A DNA stretch of 64,000 bases from NCBI RefSeq assembly GCF_003730275.1, contig NZ_QTTA01000022.1, positions 1 to 64,000 of the forward strand, read 5' to 3'. A model generated the notes under the pieces. That model had not been told where the DNA came from. It did not search any database and saw nothing but the letters and a program-made list of their open reading frames with translations. Of this stretch, positions 8,122-16,443 are shown piece after piece. The translations under genes and the position numbers were made by a program. Numbering within the stretch: the stretch's first letter is position 1; each line of letters starts with the position of its first letter. This DNA is from Brevundimonas halotolerans. GTDB lineage: Bacteria; Pseudomonadota; Alphaproteobacteria; Caulobacterales; Caulobacteraceae.

Positions 8122-8655
8122 TCAGGCCAGCCAGACCATCCGCCGGGTTTCGACAGGACCACCCCGCGCGCGGCTGAGCCCGGGCCGGACCTCGCCCGTG
8201 TACAGAAAGCCCGCCTTTTCCAGCACCCGGCCGGAGGCCGGATTGTCGATAAAGTGGCCCGCGACCAGCGCCCGCTTGCGCCAGCGGCTGCGCGCCCAGC
8301 TGAGCGCGCCCTGCAGGGCTTCAGTGGCATAGCCCCGTCCCCAATAGGGCCGGCCGATCCAGTAGCCGGTTTCCGGAACGGGATCGGCGTCGTTGAACAG
8401 GCCGATGACGCCGACCGGACCCTGGTCCTCATGCTCGATCATGAAGGTGCTGCCGCTGCGCGGATCCTGGGCCGCGACGTTCGCCAGGAATTCCTCGGCG
8501 TGAGCTACCGAATAGGGCGAGGGCATCCGCAGGGTCATGCGGGCGATATCGGGATCATTGGCCAGGGCGACGAGGCGCGGGGCATCCTCGGGACGAGGCG
8601 CCCGCAGCGCCAGACGCCGGGTCTCTATGACAGGCAAGGGTTCAATTCCGCACAT
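8122..8655 (-). CDS. GNAT acetyltransferase, RimJ/RimL type
   Basis: 177 residues. The opening LPVIETRRLALRAPRPEDAPRLVALANDPDIARM is typical of the RimJ/RimL-like GNAT subgroup. Motif A is present as YWIGRPYWGRGYATEALQGAL, the acetyl-CoA pyrophosphate loop, followed by FIDNPASGRVLEKAGF. It should transfer acetyl from acetyl-CoA to a protein N-terminus or a small amine; the substrate is not readable. It lies downstream of rpmA on the same strand but beyond a strong terminator, so it probably has its own promoter. Confidence 0.88.
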   Translation of the reverse strand: MCGIEPLPVIETRRLALRAPRPEDAPRLVALANDPDIARMTLRMPSPYSVAHAEEFLANVAAQDPRSGSTFMIEHEDQGPVGVIGLFNDADPVPETGYWIGRPYWGRGYATEALQGALSWARSRWRKRALVAGHFIDNPASGRVLEKAGFLYTGEVRPGLSRARGGPVETRRMVWLA

Positions 8656-8715
8656 GGCCGGGCCTCGGTCTTCCTGCCGCCGCCTTTTGAGGGCTCGGGC
8701 GGCTCGAGGCGGGGA

Positions 8716-8750
8716 ACGAAAACGGGGAGCCTGGTGATCCAGACTCCCCG
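8716..8750 (-). terminator. Rho-independent terminator of the rplU-rpmA transcript
   Basis: On the minus strand, CGGGGAG and CTCCCCG arms (8723-8729 and 8744-8750) enclose a second CTGG/CCAG stem with a short loop, and are followed at once by TTTTCGTT. It lies about 65 bases past the rpmA stop codon. Confidence 0.85.
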
Positions 8751-8814
8751 CGGAATATTTCCCTTGGTCCGGATCGGCTGCTGGTTGAGCAACACGATCC
8801 GGTCAGGCTTCGTG

Positions 8815-9105
<291 letters not shown>

Positions 9106-9130
9106 AGGTCTGCTCCGTTACTTCCTCGAT

Positions 9131-9170
9131 GCGCTATCGCTCGGCTCGCGGAGCCTCACTGCTTGAGCGC
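9131..9170. repeat. 40-bp dispersed palindromic element, copy 1
   Basis: Outer arms GCGCT (9131-9135) and AGCGC (9166-9170) enclose a 13-nt inner hairpin GGCTC-GCG-GAGCC at 9143-9155. Same length and architecture as the copies at 20341, 20390 and 27480, but the inner stem sequence differs with pairing kept. Sits between rplU and rpmA. Confidence 0.85.
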
Positions 9171-9214
9171 GTGATTGTCATTCTAGCACACCGCCAGGCG
9201 GTGCGCCTAAAGCG

Positions 9215-9817
9215 TTATTCCTTGTCGGCCTTGGGCGCGGCCTTCTTGGCGGGGGCCTTCTTGGCCGGAGCCTTGGCCTCGGCCTTTTCAGCCTTGGGGG
9301 CCGCAGCTGCCTTGGCAGGGGCCTTTTTGGCGGGCGCCTTCTTCGCCGGAGCCGCCTTTGCTTCGGTCTTGGGGGCTTCAGCCTTGGCAACCTTGGCGGG
9401 CTTGGCTTCGACTTCGGCATCGCGCGAGGCCAGGCCACGGGCGCGCAGGTTCATCTCGGCCTTGGTCATCAGCGAGGTTTCGCCGTCCCATTTGGCCTTT
9501 TCGCCTGCACCTTCGATGCCGGTGATGCGCAGCACCGATTCCATCTGGCGATGGCCACGCGTCCGGCGATAGCCCTGACGGCGGATCTTCTTGAAGATCT
9601 TGACCTTCTCACCCTTGCGGGTCTCGATCAGGGTGGCCGCGACGGTGGCGCCGTCGATCAGCGGGGCGCCGACCGTGATGCCCTTGTCGCCGCCCAGCAT
9701 CAGGACTTCGCCGAAGCTGACGTCCGAACCGGCGTCGCCGTCCAGCTTTTCGACGACCAGCACGTCGCCCGGTTGAACCCGGTATTGCTTACCGCCGGTC
9801 TTGATTACCGCGTACAT
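9215..9817 (-). CDS. rplU: 50S ribosomal protein L21 with long Ala/Lys/Pro tail
   Basis: 200 residues from ATG 9817. Residues 1-102 are a normal L21 (MYAVIKTGGKQYRVQPGDVL, KIFKKIRRQGYRRTRGHRQ). The remaining 98 residues begin with a short structured-looking piece (TSLMTKAEMNLRARGLASR) and become an Ala/Lys/Pro repeat (APAKKAPAKKAPAKAAAAPK and similar), histone H1-like in composition. L21 is usually about 103 residues, so the tail doubles it. It should bind 23S rRNA domain V; the tail probably adds nonspecific RNA contacts. Confidence 0.95.
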   Translation of the reverse strand: MYAVIKTGGKQYRVQPGDVLVVEKLDGDAGSDVSFGEVLMLGGDKGITVGAPLIDGATVAATLIETRKGEKVKIFKKIRRQGYRRTRGHRQMESVLRITGIEGAGEKAKWDGETSLMTKAEMNLRARGLASRDAEVEAKPAKVAKAEAPKTEAKAAPAKKAPAKKAPAKAAAAPKAEKAEAKAPAKKAPAKKAAPKADKE

Positions 9818-10016
9818 ATCGAAAGCCTCAAAGCCTGAACGCATAAAGATTAGCGCCCGCGGAGGACCCCCGCAGGCGAAGAGCGGCGACATATACGGAA
9901 GGGCAGCGCCGAGTCAACGGACAAGCGCGCATTGATCCGCGCCCTGCCGGACTTTCCACACCCCCGTGCGGGCGATAAGTCAGGACAGGCGGGCGGACGG
10001 GCCCGGTCGCTTCGGG

Positions 10017-11393
10017 ATGTTCATGACACACACCCCCACCCCGACCAGGGACCGCGCACTGGATGCGGCAACTCGGCTGGCCGGACAGATCGCAGAGGCG
10101 CTGCAGGCGGACCTGTCGCTGCGGCTCTGGGACGGATCGGTCGTCGGACTCGGCGATCCGGCGCGCGGCGACATCCAGCTGGTTATTGCGGGGCCGCAGA
10201 CGTTGAGGGCGCTCATCCTGAGGCCCGGGCTTGCGACGCTGTTTCGCCTGTTCGCCTCGGGGGCGCTTGCGGTCGAGGGGGGATCGCCGCTGGAGGCGCT
10301 GGACCGGATCGACCACGGGCGGCTGATGCATCTGCGCAAGCGGCTGAACCTGTGGGCGGTGGCGCGGACCGCCCTGCCCCTGCTGCTGGCCTCCGGCGAC
10401 AGGGAGGCGAACGTGCCGGACTGGCATGATGCGCGCGATGGCGAGGGACAGGGCCATGACCGGCGGCGCGACGCCGACTTCATCCGCTTCCACTATGATG
10501 TCGGCAACCAATTCTACGGCCTCTTCCTCGACCCGGCCATGATCTATTCCAGCGCCGTCTTTCCGCATGAGGGGGCGGGTCTGGACGAGGCCCAGCAGCA
10601 CAAGCTGGACCTGATCTGTCGCAAGCTGAACCTGAGGCCCGGGCAGCGCCTGCTGGACATCGGCTGCGGCTGGGGTGGGCTGGCCTGTCATGCGGCGCGG
10701 CATTACGGCGTTGAGGTGCACGGGGTGACCCTGTCCCCGGCCCAGCTGGCATACGGACAGGCCGAGGTGGCGCGGCAGGGTCTGGGCGACCGGGTGACGC
10801 TTGAATTGGTCGACTATCGCGATATCGACGTAGAGGGTGTCTATGACGCCGTTTCCCAGGTCGAGATGTTCGAACACCTCGGCTTTCGCAATCACGACGC
10901 CCATTTCGCGCGGGTCCACCGGCTGCTGAAACCCGGCGGGCTGTATTTCCATCAGGCGTCTGTCAGACGCGGCCATGGCCCTGCAGACCGGAACGGCGCG
11001 CCCCGACCCACGGCGACCACCCGCACCATCACCCGCTTCATCTTCCCCGGCGGAGAGCTGGACACCCTCGGCATGACCACGACCGCCCTGGGTCGGCACG
11101 GCTTCGAGGTGCTGGATGTGCAAACCCTCCGCGAGCACTTTGAGCGGACCCTGCGGATATGGTCGGCGCGCCTGTACGACAACCGCGAGCGGGCCGCAGA
11201 ACTGGCCGGGGCGCCCCGGACCCGGCTGTGGCTGGTCTATTTCGCCCTGTTCGCGCGCGGCTTTCAGCGCGGGGCGGTCAATGTGCACCAGACAGTGGCA
11301 CGGCGGCACCGGGCGGGAGCGTCCGGACTGCCGATGGATCGGGCGCATCTTTATGCAGAATCCGCAGCGCCCCTCTCGACCGTTATAAAGTAA
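10017..11393 (+). CDS. cfa: Cyclopropane-fatty-acyl-phospholipid synthase
   Basis: 458 residues from ATG 10017 (ATG 10023 is equally possible). Transfers a methylene from S-adenosylmethionine to double bonds of membrane phospholipid acyl chains. The N-terminal third is the CFA lipid-binding region; the SAM-binding loop LLDIGCGWGGLACHAA is near residue 211, preceded by FHYDVGNQFYGLFLDPAMIYS, the hallmark of this family. VSQVEMFEHLG and the C-terminal helices also fit. The stop codon overlaps the putative Zur operator of the next operon, so cfa is transcribed into it or ends there. Confidence 0.93.
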   Translation: MFMTHTPTPTRDRALDAATRLAGQIAEALQADLSLRLWDGSVVGLGDPARGDIQLVIAGPQTLRALILRPGLATLFRLFASGALAVEGGSPLEALDRIDHGRLMHLRKRLNLWAVARTALPLLLASGDREANVPDWHDARDGEGQGHDRRRDADFIRFHYDVGNQFYGLFLDPAMIYSSAVFPHEGAGLDEAQQHKLDLICRKLNLRPGQRLLDIGCGWGGLACHAARHYGVEVHGVTLSPAQLAYGQAEVARQGLGDRVTLELVDYRDIDVEGVYDAVSQVEMFEHLGFRNHDAHFARVHRLLKPGGLYFHQASVRRGHGPADRNGAPRPTATTRTITRFIFPGGELDTLGMTTTALGRHGFEVLDVQTLREHFERTLRIWSARLYDNRERAAELAGAPRTRLWLVYFALFARGFQRGAVNVHQTVARRHRAGASGLPMDRAHLYAESAAPLSTVIK

Positions 11394-11394
11394 C
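11382..11394. promoter_or_regulatory. Candidate Zur box upstream of metal operon
   Basis: GTTATAAAGTAAC is an AT-rich imperfect inverted repeat (GTTA and TAAC arms) in a very GC-rich neighbourhood, five bases before the first gene of a CDF/CobW operon. It resembles the GTTATA-TATAAC type of alphaproteobacterial Zur site. It overlaps the cfa stop codon. Assignment rests on resemblance and context only. Confidence 0.5.
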
Positions 11395-11399
11395 ACGCT

Positions 11400-12071
11400 A
11401 TGGACGTCGCGATGTCGCCGTCCGACCTTCAACCCTCCCTGCTGATGTCGCTGCTGCTCGGCGGCCTCGTCACCGCATTCCTGCATGCCGCCCTGCCGAC
11501 GCACTGGCTGCCGTTCGTGCTGGTCGGGCGGGCGCAGCGGTGGAGTCTGGCCACCACCCTGTGGTCCGTGCTGGCGGCGGGACTGGCCCATATTGCGGTC
11601 ACCGCCGTCGTTGGAGGCGCAATTGTCGCGGCGGGGCTGGCGCTGGACCAGTGGGTGGCGGGGGTCCTGCCGTGGGTTTCGGCCGGGCTGCTGTTTGTGC
11701 TGGGCCTGTTCTATCTGACGCGCGCAACCCTGATGAAGCCGGTGCCGGCCTCGGGCCCCGAGCTGGAGACGCCCGAGCCGACGGTCTCGCAGGCGGCGGC
11801 CTTCTGGGGGCTGGTGGCGGTGATGGCGGCTTCGCCGGGAGAGGTGCTGCTGCCGCTCTATCTGTCATCGGCCGAGGAAGGCCTGATGGTGCTGGCATTG
11901 CTGACGGTTGTTCTGGCCGTCGGCACGGTGCTGGGCATGGCGGTGTTCACCACCCTCGCCCGAGCCGGTGCCTCGATCCTGAAGCTGGAGCGCTGGGCGC
12001 GCTACGAGGGCGCGATCCTCGGCCTGGCCCTGATCGGGCTGGGGCTTCTCGTCGTCATGCACCAGCACTAG
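11400..12071 (+). CDS. Small polytopic membrane protein, putative metal permease
   Basis: 223 residues with about six hydrophobic helices. TM1 carries FLHAALPTHWLPF (His29 and His35), reminiscent of the His motifs in NicO/HupE and DsbD/TauE-like metal or sulphur carriers, but I cannot place it in a named family with certainty. A cytoplasmic Pro/Glu-rich loop (SGPELETPEPT) splits the protein into two three-helix halves, and the C-terminus is HQH. It heads an operon with a CDF exporter and a CobW-type GTPase, so metal transport is the natural guess. The start could also be ATG 11412. Confidence 0.7.
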   Translation: MDVAMSPSDLQPSLLMSLLLGGLVTAFLHAALPTHWLPFVLVGRAQRWSLATTLWSVLAAGLAHIAVTAVVGGAIVAAGLALDQWVAGVLPWVSAGLLFVLGLFYLTRATLMKPVPASGPELETPEPTVSQAAAFWGLVAVMAASPGEVLLPLYLSSAEEGLMVLALLTVVLAVGTVLGMAVFTTLARAGASILKLERWARYEGAILGLALIGLGLLVVMHQH

Positions 12072-12079
12072 GGTCGCAC

Positions 12080-13051
12080 ATGGCCCACGACGCGCACGAT
12101 TCCACCGAAAAGCCCCAACACGTGCACGGCCACAATCACAGGCATGGGCACGGCCACGGGCACAGCCATGGGCATGGCCATGCCCACGGGCCGGTCGACA
12201 CCGGCGACTGGCGCTATCTGGTCGGGCTGAGCGTCAATCTGCTGTTCGTCATCATCGAGTTCAGCGCGGGGGTCATCAGCGGCTCGACCGCCCTGATGGC
12301 CGATGCGGGGCACAATCTGTCCGACGTGCTGGGGCTGGCCATGGCCGGCGGCGCGGCATGGCTGTCGCGGCGACAGGCGCGCGGCTCGCTGACCTATGGC
12401 TATCGCAAGGGGACGGTGCTGGCGGCGCTGGCCAATGCCCTGCTGTTGATCCTGGCCTGTGGCTGGATCGGCTGGGAGGCCGTGCAGCGGTTTTTGGATC
12501 CTCAGCCGGTCGCATCCGGCATCATCATGGTCGTGGCCGGCATCGGCTTTGTCATCAACCTGGGCACCGCCCTGCTGTTCCTGAAGGACCAGCACAAGGA
12601 CCTGAATGTGCGGGGCGCCTATTTGCACATGATGGCCGATGCGGCGGTGTCGATCGGGGTGGTGCTGGCCGGGGCGGTCATCTGGATGACAGGCTGGTCG
12701 ATGATCGACCCGATCTTCAGCCTGGTGATTGTGGCCGTGATCCTGTGGTCGACCTGGGGATTGCTGAAGGACTCGGTCAATCTGGCGCTGGACGGGGCGC
12801 CCGCCGGGATCGCCGTCGATCAGGTGCGCGCCGGTCTGCTGGCGGTGCCGGGCGTGGTGGCCGTGCACGACCTGCACATCTGGGGCCTGTCGACCACAGA
12901 CGCCGCCCTGACGGCGCATCTGGTGCATGAGCGGGCCGATGCCGCCGCCCTGTTGGCCGAGGTTCAGGCGCTGGCCCGCCACACCTTCCACATCGACCAC
13001 GTCACCATCCAGTTGGAAACCGAGGCCATGGCCGACTGTCCTCAGTGTTGA
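12080..13051 (+). CDS. Cation diffusion facilitator family metal exporter with His-rich N-terminus
   Basis: 323 residues. The first 40 residues contain alternating His (HVHGHNHRHGHGHGHSHGH, residues 14-32), a cytoplasmic metal-capture tail. Six membrane helices follow. TM2 has ALMADAGHNLSD (HxxxD) and TM5 has HMMADAAVS (HxxxD), the HD-HD signature linked to zinc selectivity, and a C-terminal cytoplasmic domain (VHDLHIWGLSTTDAALTAHL) is complete. It exports Zn2+ or a related ion by proton antiport. ATG 12080 lies nine bases after the permease stop. It ends in CPQC, possibly an extra metal site. Confidence 0.93.
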   Translation: MAHDAHDSTEKPQHVHGHNHRHGHGHGHSHGHGHAHGPVDTGDWRYLVGLSVNLLFVIIEFSAGVISGSTALMADAGHNLSDVLGLAMAGGAAWLSRRQARGSLTYGYRKGTVLAALANALLLILACGWIGWEAVQRFLDPQPVASGIIMVVAGIGFVINLGTALLFLKDQHKDLNVRGAYLHMMADAAVSIGVVLAGAVIWMTGWSMIDPIFSLVIVAVILWSTWGLLKDSVNLALDGAPAGIAVDQVRAGLLAVPGVVAVHDLHIWGLSTTDAALTAHLVHERADAAALLAEVQALARHTFHIDHVTIQLETEAMADCPQC

Positions 13052-13091
13052 GGCCCTTTCCTTTCCGGCCGGGACGCTCCATCTAGCCCCC

Positions 13092-14183
13092 ATGGAAAAG
13101 ACACCTGTGACCGTGCTGACCGGCTATCTCGGCGCCGGCAAGACCACCCTGCTGAACCGGATCCTGACCGGTGACCACGGCAAGCGCTATGCCGTGATCG
13201 TCAACGAGTTCGGCGAGATTGGGATCGACAACGATCTGGTCGTCGGCGCCGACGAAGATGTGTTCGAGATGAACAATGGCTGCGTCTGCTGCACGGTGCG
13301 CGGCGACCTGATCCGCGTGGTGCAGGGGCTGATGAAGCGACAGCGCCCGGGCAAGCCGGCCTTCGACGCCATCATCGTCGAGACCACGGGCCTGGCCGAT
13401 CCGGGCCCGGTGGCCCAGACCTTCTTCGTCGATGACGATGTGCGCGAAAAGACGGTTCTGGACAGCGTCACCACCCTGGTCGACGCCAAGCACGTCATGG
13501 CGCGGCTGGATGACTCGAAGGAGGCCCGCGAACAGGTGGCCTTTGCCGACCAGATCATCCTGAACAAGACCGATCTGGTGAGCGCCGAGGAAGTGGCGAC
13601 GGTCGAGGCGCGGCTGCGGGCGCTGAACCCGCTGGCGCCGATCATCCGGGCCGAACGCGCCGATGTGCCGCTGGACCAGATCCTGAACCGTCACGGGTTT
13701 GATCTGGGCCGGATCAATGAGGTGCGGCCCGACTTCCTCAATCCGCCGCACGGCGCCGAAGGCCATGTGCACGACGCGGACTGTGGCCACGATCACGACC
13801 ACCATGACCACGGCCATGAGCACGACCAAGCCCATCATGACCACGACCACGACCATGATCATGGTCCCCGGGGCCATGCACACGAGGACGACATCAAGGG
13901 CATTGCTCTGTCGCTGGACCGCCCGGTGAACGGTCAGGTCTTCACCCAATGGCTGGACCAGCTGCTGGCCAGTCAGGGGCAGGACATCCTGCGGGCCAAG
14001 GGCATCATCGACGTGGCGGGCGAGGACCGGCGGCTGGTGTTTCAGGCCGTGCACATGATCCTTGAGGGTGAGTTGCAGAAGCCGTGGGGCGAGGCCGAGC
14101 GCCGCTGGAGCCGCGCGGTCTTCATCGGCCGCGATCTGGACGAAGCCGCCCTGCGCAAGGGCTTTGAGGCCTGCGCGGCATGA
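13092..14183 (+). CDS. CobW/COG0523-family GTPase metallochaperone with His-rich loop
   Basis: 363 residues from ATG 13092. G1 loop GYLGAGKTT (residues 11-19), the diagnostic metal motif CVCC (64-67), VETTGLADPGPV and NKTD for guanine are all present. A His/Asp-rich insert of about 45 residues (roughly 220-265, e.g. HDHDHHDHGHEHDQAHHDHD) lies between the G domain and the CobW C-terminal domain. COG0523 proteins of this type deliver zinc to client enzymes under scarcity (ZNG1/YeiR/ZigA); cobalt or nickel versions exist. A CobW/P47K gene is a Zur target in Caulobacter, which fits the box at 11382. Confidence 0.93.
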   Translation: MEKTPVTVLTGYLGAGKTTLLNRILTGDHGKRYAVIVNEFGEIGIDNDLVVGADEDVFEMNNGCVCCTVRGDLIRVVQGLMKRQRPGKPAFDAIIVETTGLADPGPVAQTFFVDDDVREKTVLDSVTTLVDAKHVMARLDDSKEAREQVAFADQIILNKTDLVSAEEVATVEARLRALNPLAPIIRAERADVPLDQILNRHGFDLGRINEVRPDFLNPPHGAEGHVHDADCGHDHDHHDHGHEHDQAHHDHDHDHDHGPRGHAHEDDIKGIALSLDRPVNGQVFTQWLDQLLASQGQDILRAKGIIDVAGEDRRLVFQAVHMILEGELQKPWGEAERRWSRAVFIGRDLDEAALRKGFEACAA

Positions 14184-14596
14184 TCGAGCACGTTGACCCC
14201 GCCCGCGACGCCATCGCCGCCTTCCGCGACCTGCCCGACGACCGGCCGATCATGATGATCAATCTGGTGCGGTTCCGGCCGCAGGCGCTTTATCCGGCCG
14301 CCCATCCCATGATCAACAAGCGGATTGCCGGGGCCGAGGCCTACAAGCTGTACCGGCGCGAGGCGGCAGCGCCCTTTACCCGCGCGGGCGGCGAACAGAT
14401 CTGGACCGGCACACCCGAGCTGACCCTGATCGGGCCGCGCGACGAGGCCTGGGACATCGCCTTCATCGCCCGCTACCCCACCGGGGCGGCCTTTCTCGAG
14501 ATGCTGCGCGATCCCGAGTATCGCGAGGCCGTCGTCCACCGGCAGGCCGCCGTCAGCAATTCCCGCCTGATCCGCTGCGGCGAGGTCGGGGCGTGA
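14180..14596 (+). CDS. DUF1330-like protein
   Basis: 138 residues with a ferredoxin-like (dimeric alpha/beta barrel) pattern: PIMMINLVRFRP, a central YRREAAAPFTRAGG, and IAFIARYPTGAAFLEMLRDPEY. This matches the DUF1330/EthD-like group. Function unknown. The start ATG overlaps the cobW stop as ATGA, so it is translationally coupled to the GTPase, and its own stop overlaps the next start. Its conservation inside this metal operon would be worth testing. Confidence 0.75.
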   Translation: MIEHVDPARDAIAAFRDLPDDRPIMMINLVRFRPQALYPAAHPMINKRIAGAEAYKLYRREAAAPFTRAGGEQIWTGTPELTLIGPRDEAWDIAFIARYPTGAAFLEMLRDPEYREAVVHRQAAVSNSRLIRCGEVGA

Positions 14597-15558
14597 CGTC
14601 CCTGACCTTTGATTCCCAGCCGACTGCGGCCCTGTTTGACGCTTCCGGCGCCGTCCTTGCCCTGGGCGACGGGTCGATCCGGTTCGAGGATGGATCGGTG
14701 GTCGAGGCCCATGACGGGGCGGTCCTGTGCGCGGTGCGGCATCCGTCGGGTCAGGGGATCATCACCGGCGGGGACGACGGACGGCTGGTCTGGTCGCAGC
14801 CCGACGAAGTCGTGCCGCTGGCCGATACAAAGGGCCGCTGGATCGATTCGGTCGCCGCCTCGCCCGAGAGCGGACTTGTGGCGTATTCGGCGGGCAAGGT
14901 GGCCACCGTGCTGGACTCGTCGGATGCGGCCTTCAAGCGCGAGTTCACCCATGAGCGGACCGTGTCCGGCCTTGCGTTCGACCCCAAGGGACGGCGGCTG
15001 GTGGCCTCGACCTATGGCGGGGCGGCGCTGTGGTATGCGCGGATCGCGGACCAGCAACCCGCACTGTTGAAATGGGCCGGGTCGCATACCGGGGTGGCGG
15101 TGTCGCCCGACGGCGCCTTTGTTGTCACCACCATGCAGGACAATCAGTTGCACGGCTGGCGCCTGAAGGATCAGCGGAACCTGCGCATGGGCGGCTATCC
15201 GGCCAAGATCCGTTCGGTGGCGTTCCTGTCCGGCGGCAAGCTGCTGGCGACGGCGGGGGCCTCGGGCGTGGTCATGTGGCCGTTCACCGGTTCGGACGGG
15301 CCGATGGGCAAGGAAGCCTCCGAGATCGGTTTCGAGGAAGGCGCGCTGGTGGTCCATGTGGCTGCGAGCCTGAAGCACGGCCGGGTGGCTGCCGGGCTGA
15401 ACGACGGTCGCGTCTGGTGGGCCGATCCCGCCGGTCAGGGGCTGGCCTTCGTCAAGGCCGAGCACGGCGCACCCATCTGTGCCCTGGCGATGAGTGATGA
15501 CGGCACCCGTCTGGCCTGGGGCGACGAGGACGGTCAGGCCGGGATCGCCGAGCTGTAG
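14593..15558 (+). CDS. WD40-repeat beta-propeller protein
   Basis: 321 residues starting at GTG 14593, which overlaps the previous stop as GTGA. Repeating units such as DGAVLCAVRHPSGQGIITGG, VSGLAFDPKGRRLVASTYGG, HTGVAVSPDGAFVVTTMQD and PICALAMSDDGTRLAWGDED give about seven blades. No signal peptide, so cytoplasmic. WD40 proteins act as scaffolds; as the last gene of the CDF-CobW operon it may hold the GTPase with a client, but this is inference. No enzymatic motif is present. Confidence 0.85.
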   Translation: MTSLTFDSQPTAALFDASGAVLALGDGSIRFEDGSVVEAHDGAVLCAVRHPSGQGIITGGDDGRLVWSQPDEVVPLADTKGRWIDSVAASPESGLVAYSAGKVATVLDSSDAAFKREFTHERTVSGLAFDPKGRRLVASTYGGAALWYARIADQQPALLKWAGSHTGVAVSPDGAFVVTTMQDNQLHGWRLKDQRNLRMGGYPAKIRSVAFLSGGKLLATAGASGVVMWPFTGSDGPMGKEASEIGFEEGALVVHVAASLKHGRVAAGLNDGRVWWADPAGQGLAFVKAEHGAPICALAMSDDGTRLAWGDEDGQAGIAEL

Positions 15559-15619
15559 CCTGCCCCCTGTTGGTGCTCACTGGCTTGCCATGCGCAAGCG
15601 GGACTGTTCATGATGGAGT

Positions 15620-16363
15620 ATGGCTGAACCCCCGCATATGCCGGAATTCCCGACCGACAAGCCCAAACGGCGGATCGGCTGTCTGGGCGTGATGCTGGGC
15701 GCGCTGGCCCTCGCGATAATACTGCCGGTCGGGTCGGTGGTCACCCATGCGGTGGTGCCGCCGCTGACGACCTTGCTGATGGTCGAGCGGGGATTTGCGG
15801 GCCAGCCCGCCGACTATCGCTGGCGCAAGCTGGACGACATTTCACCCCGACTGGTCGAGGCGGTGATCGCCTCGGAAGACGCGCGGTTCTGCAGCCATTC
15901 GGGCTTTGACTTCGAGGCTATCGAAAAGGCGCTCAAGGCCAATGAGCGATCCAAACGCAGCGGGCGCGGCGGCATGCGCGGCGGCTCGACGATTTCTCAG
16001 CAGACGGCCAAGAACGTCTTCCTGTGGCCCGGTCGGGGCTGGATCCGCAAGGGTCTGGAGGCCGGCTATACGGTGCTGATCGAGGCGACCTGGTCCAAGC
16101 GGCGGATCGTCGAAGTCTATCTGAATGTCGCCGAATGGGCCCCGGGCGTTTATGGCGCGGAGGCGGCGGCCCAGCACTGGTTCGGCAAGTCGGCGGCTGA
16201 TCTGTCGGCGCGCGAGGCCGCGCGTCTGGCGGCGGTGCTGCCGAGTCCGAGGCGCTACAATGCGTCCAGCCCCGGTCCCTATGTACGCGGCCGCGCACGG
16301 CGCGTGCAGGCCGCCATGGGCACGGTACGCAATGACGGACTGGCGAGTTGCGTGCTGGGCTGA
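15620..16363 (+). CDS. mtgA: Monofunctional biosynthetic peptidoglycan transglycosylase
   Basis: 247 residues. One N-terminal membrane helix (GVMLGALALAIILPVGSVV) is followed by a GT51 domain: VEAVIASEDARFCSHSGFD contains the catalytic Glu and Asp pattern, GGSTISQQTAKNVFLWPGR and KRRIVEVYLNVAEWAPGVYG are the other family blocks. It polymerises lipid II into glycan strands, without a transpeptidase domain. The start ATG 15620 has GGAG only two bases away, so ATG 15638 (MPEFPT) is a reasonable alternative. Confidence 0.94.
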   Translation: MAEPPHMPEFPTDKPKRRIGCLGVMLGALALAIILPVGSVVTHAVVPPLTTLLMVERGFAGQPADYRWRKLDDISPRLVEAVIASEDARFCSHSGFDFEAIEKALKANERSKRSGRGGMRGGSTISQQTAKNVFLWPGRGWIRKGLEAGYTVLIEATWSKRRIVEVYLNVAEWAPGVYGAEAAAQHWFGKSAADLSAREAARLAAVLPSPRRYNASSPGPYVRGRARRVQAAMGTVRNDGLASCVLG

Positions 16364-16443
16364 GCCGGACTTGACGGACGCGGTCCGGAGGCGTCGGATG
16401 CGCGCCACGGAACGAGCCGGACTGCACAAGGCGGAGGAACACC

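Noticed and set aside
9828..11591. A 587-codon open frame on the minus strand opposite cfa
   Set aside because: High-GC DNA lacks stop codons in antisense frames; the translation is rich in Gln, Arg, Pro and His with no domain, while the plus strand gives a textbook cfa.
11159..12079. Apparent long N-terminal extension of the CDF protein
   Set aside because: The in-frame extension overlaps cfa and the permease gene in another frame; the His-rich start at ATG 12080 follows the permease stop directly and fits the family.
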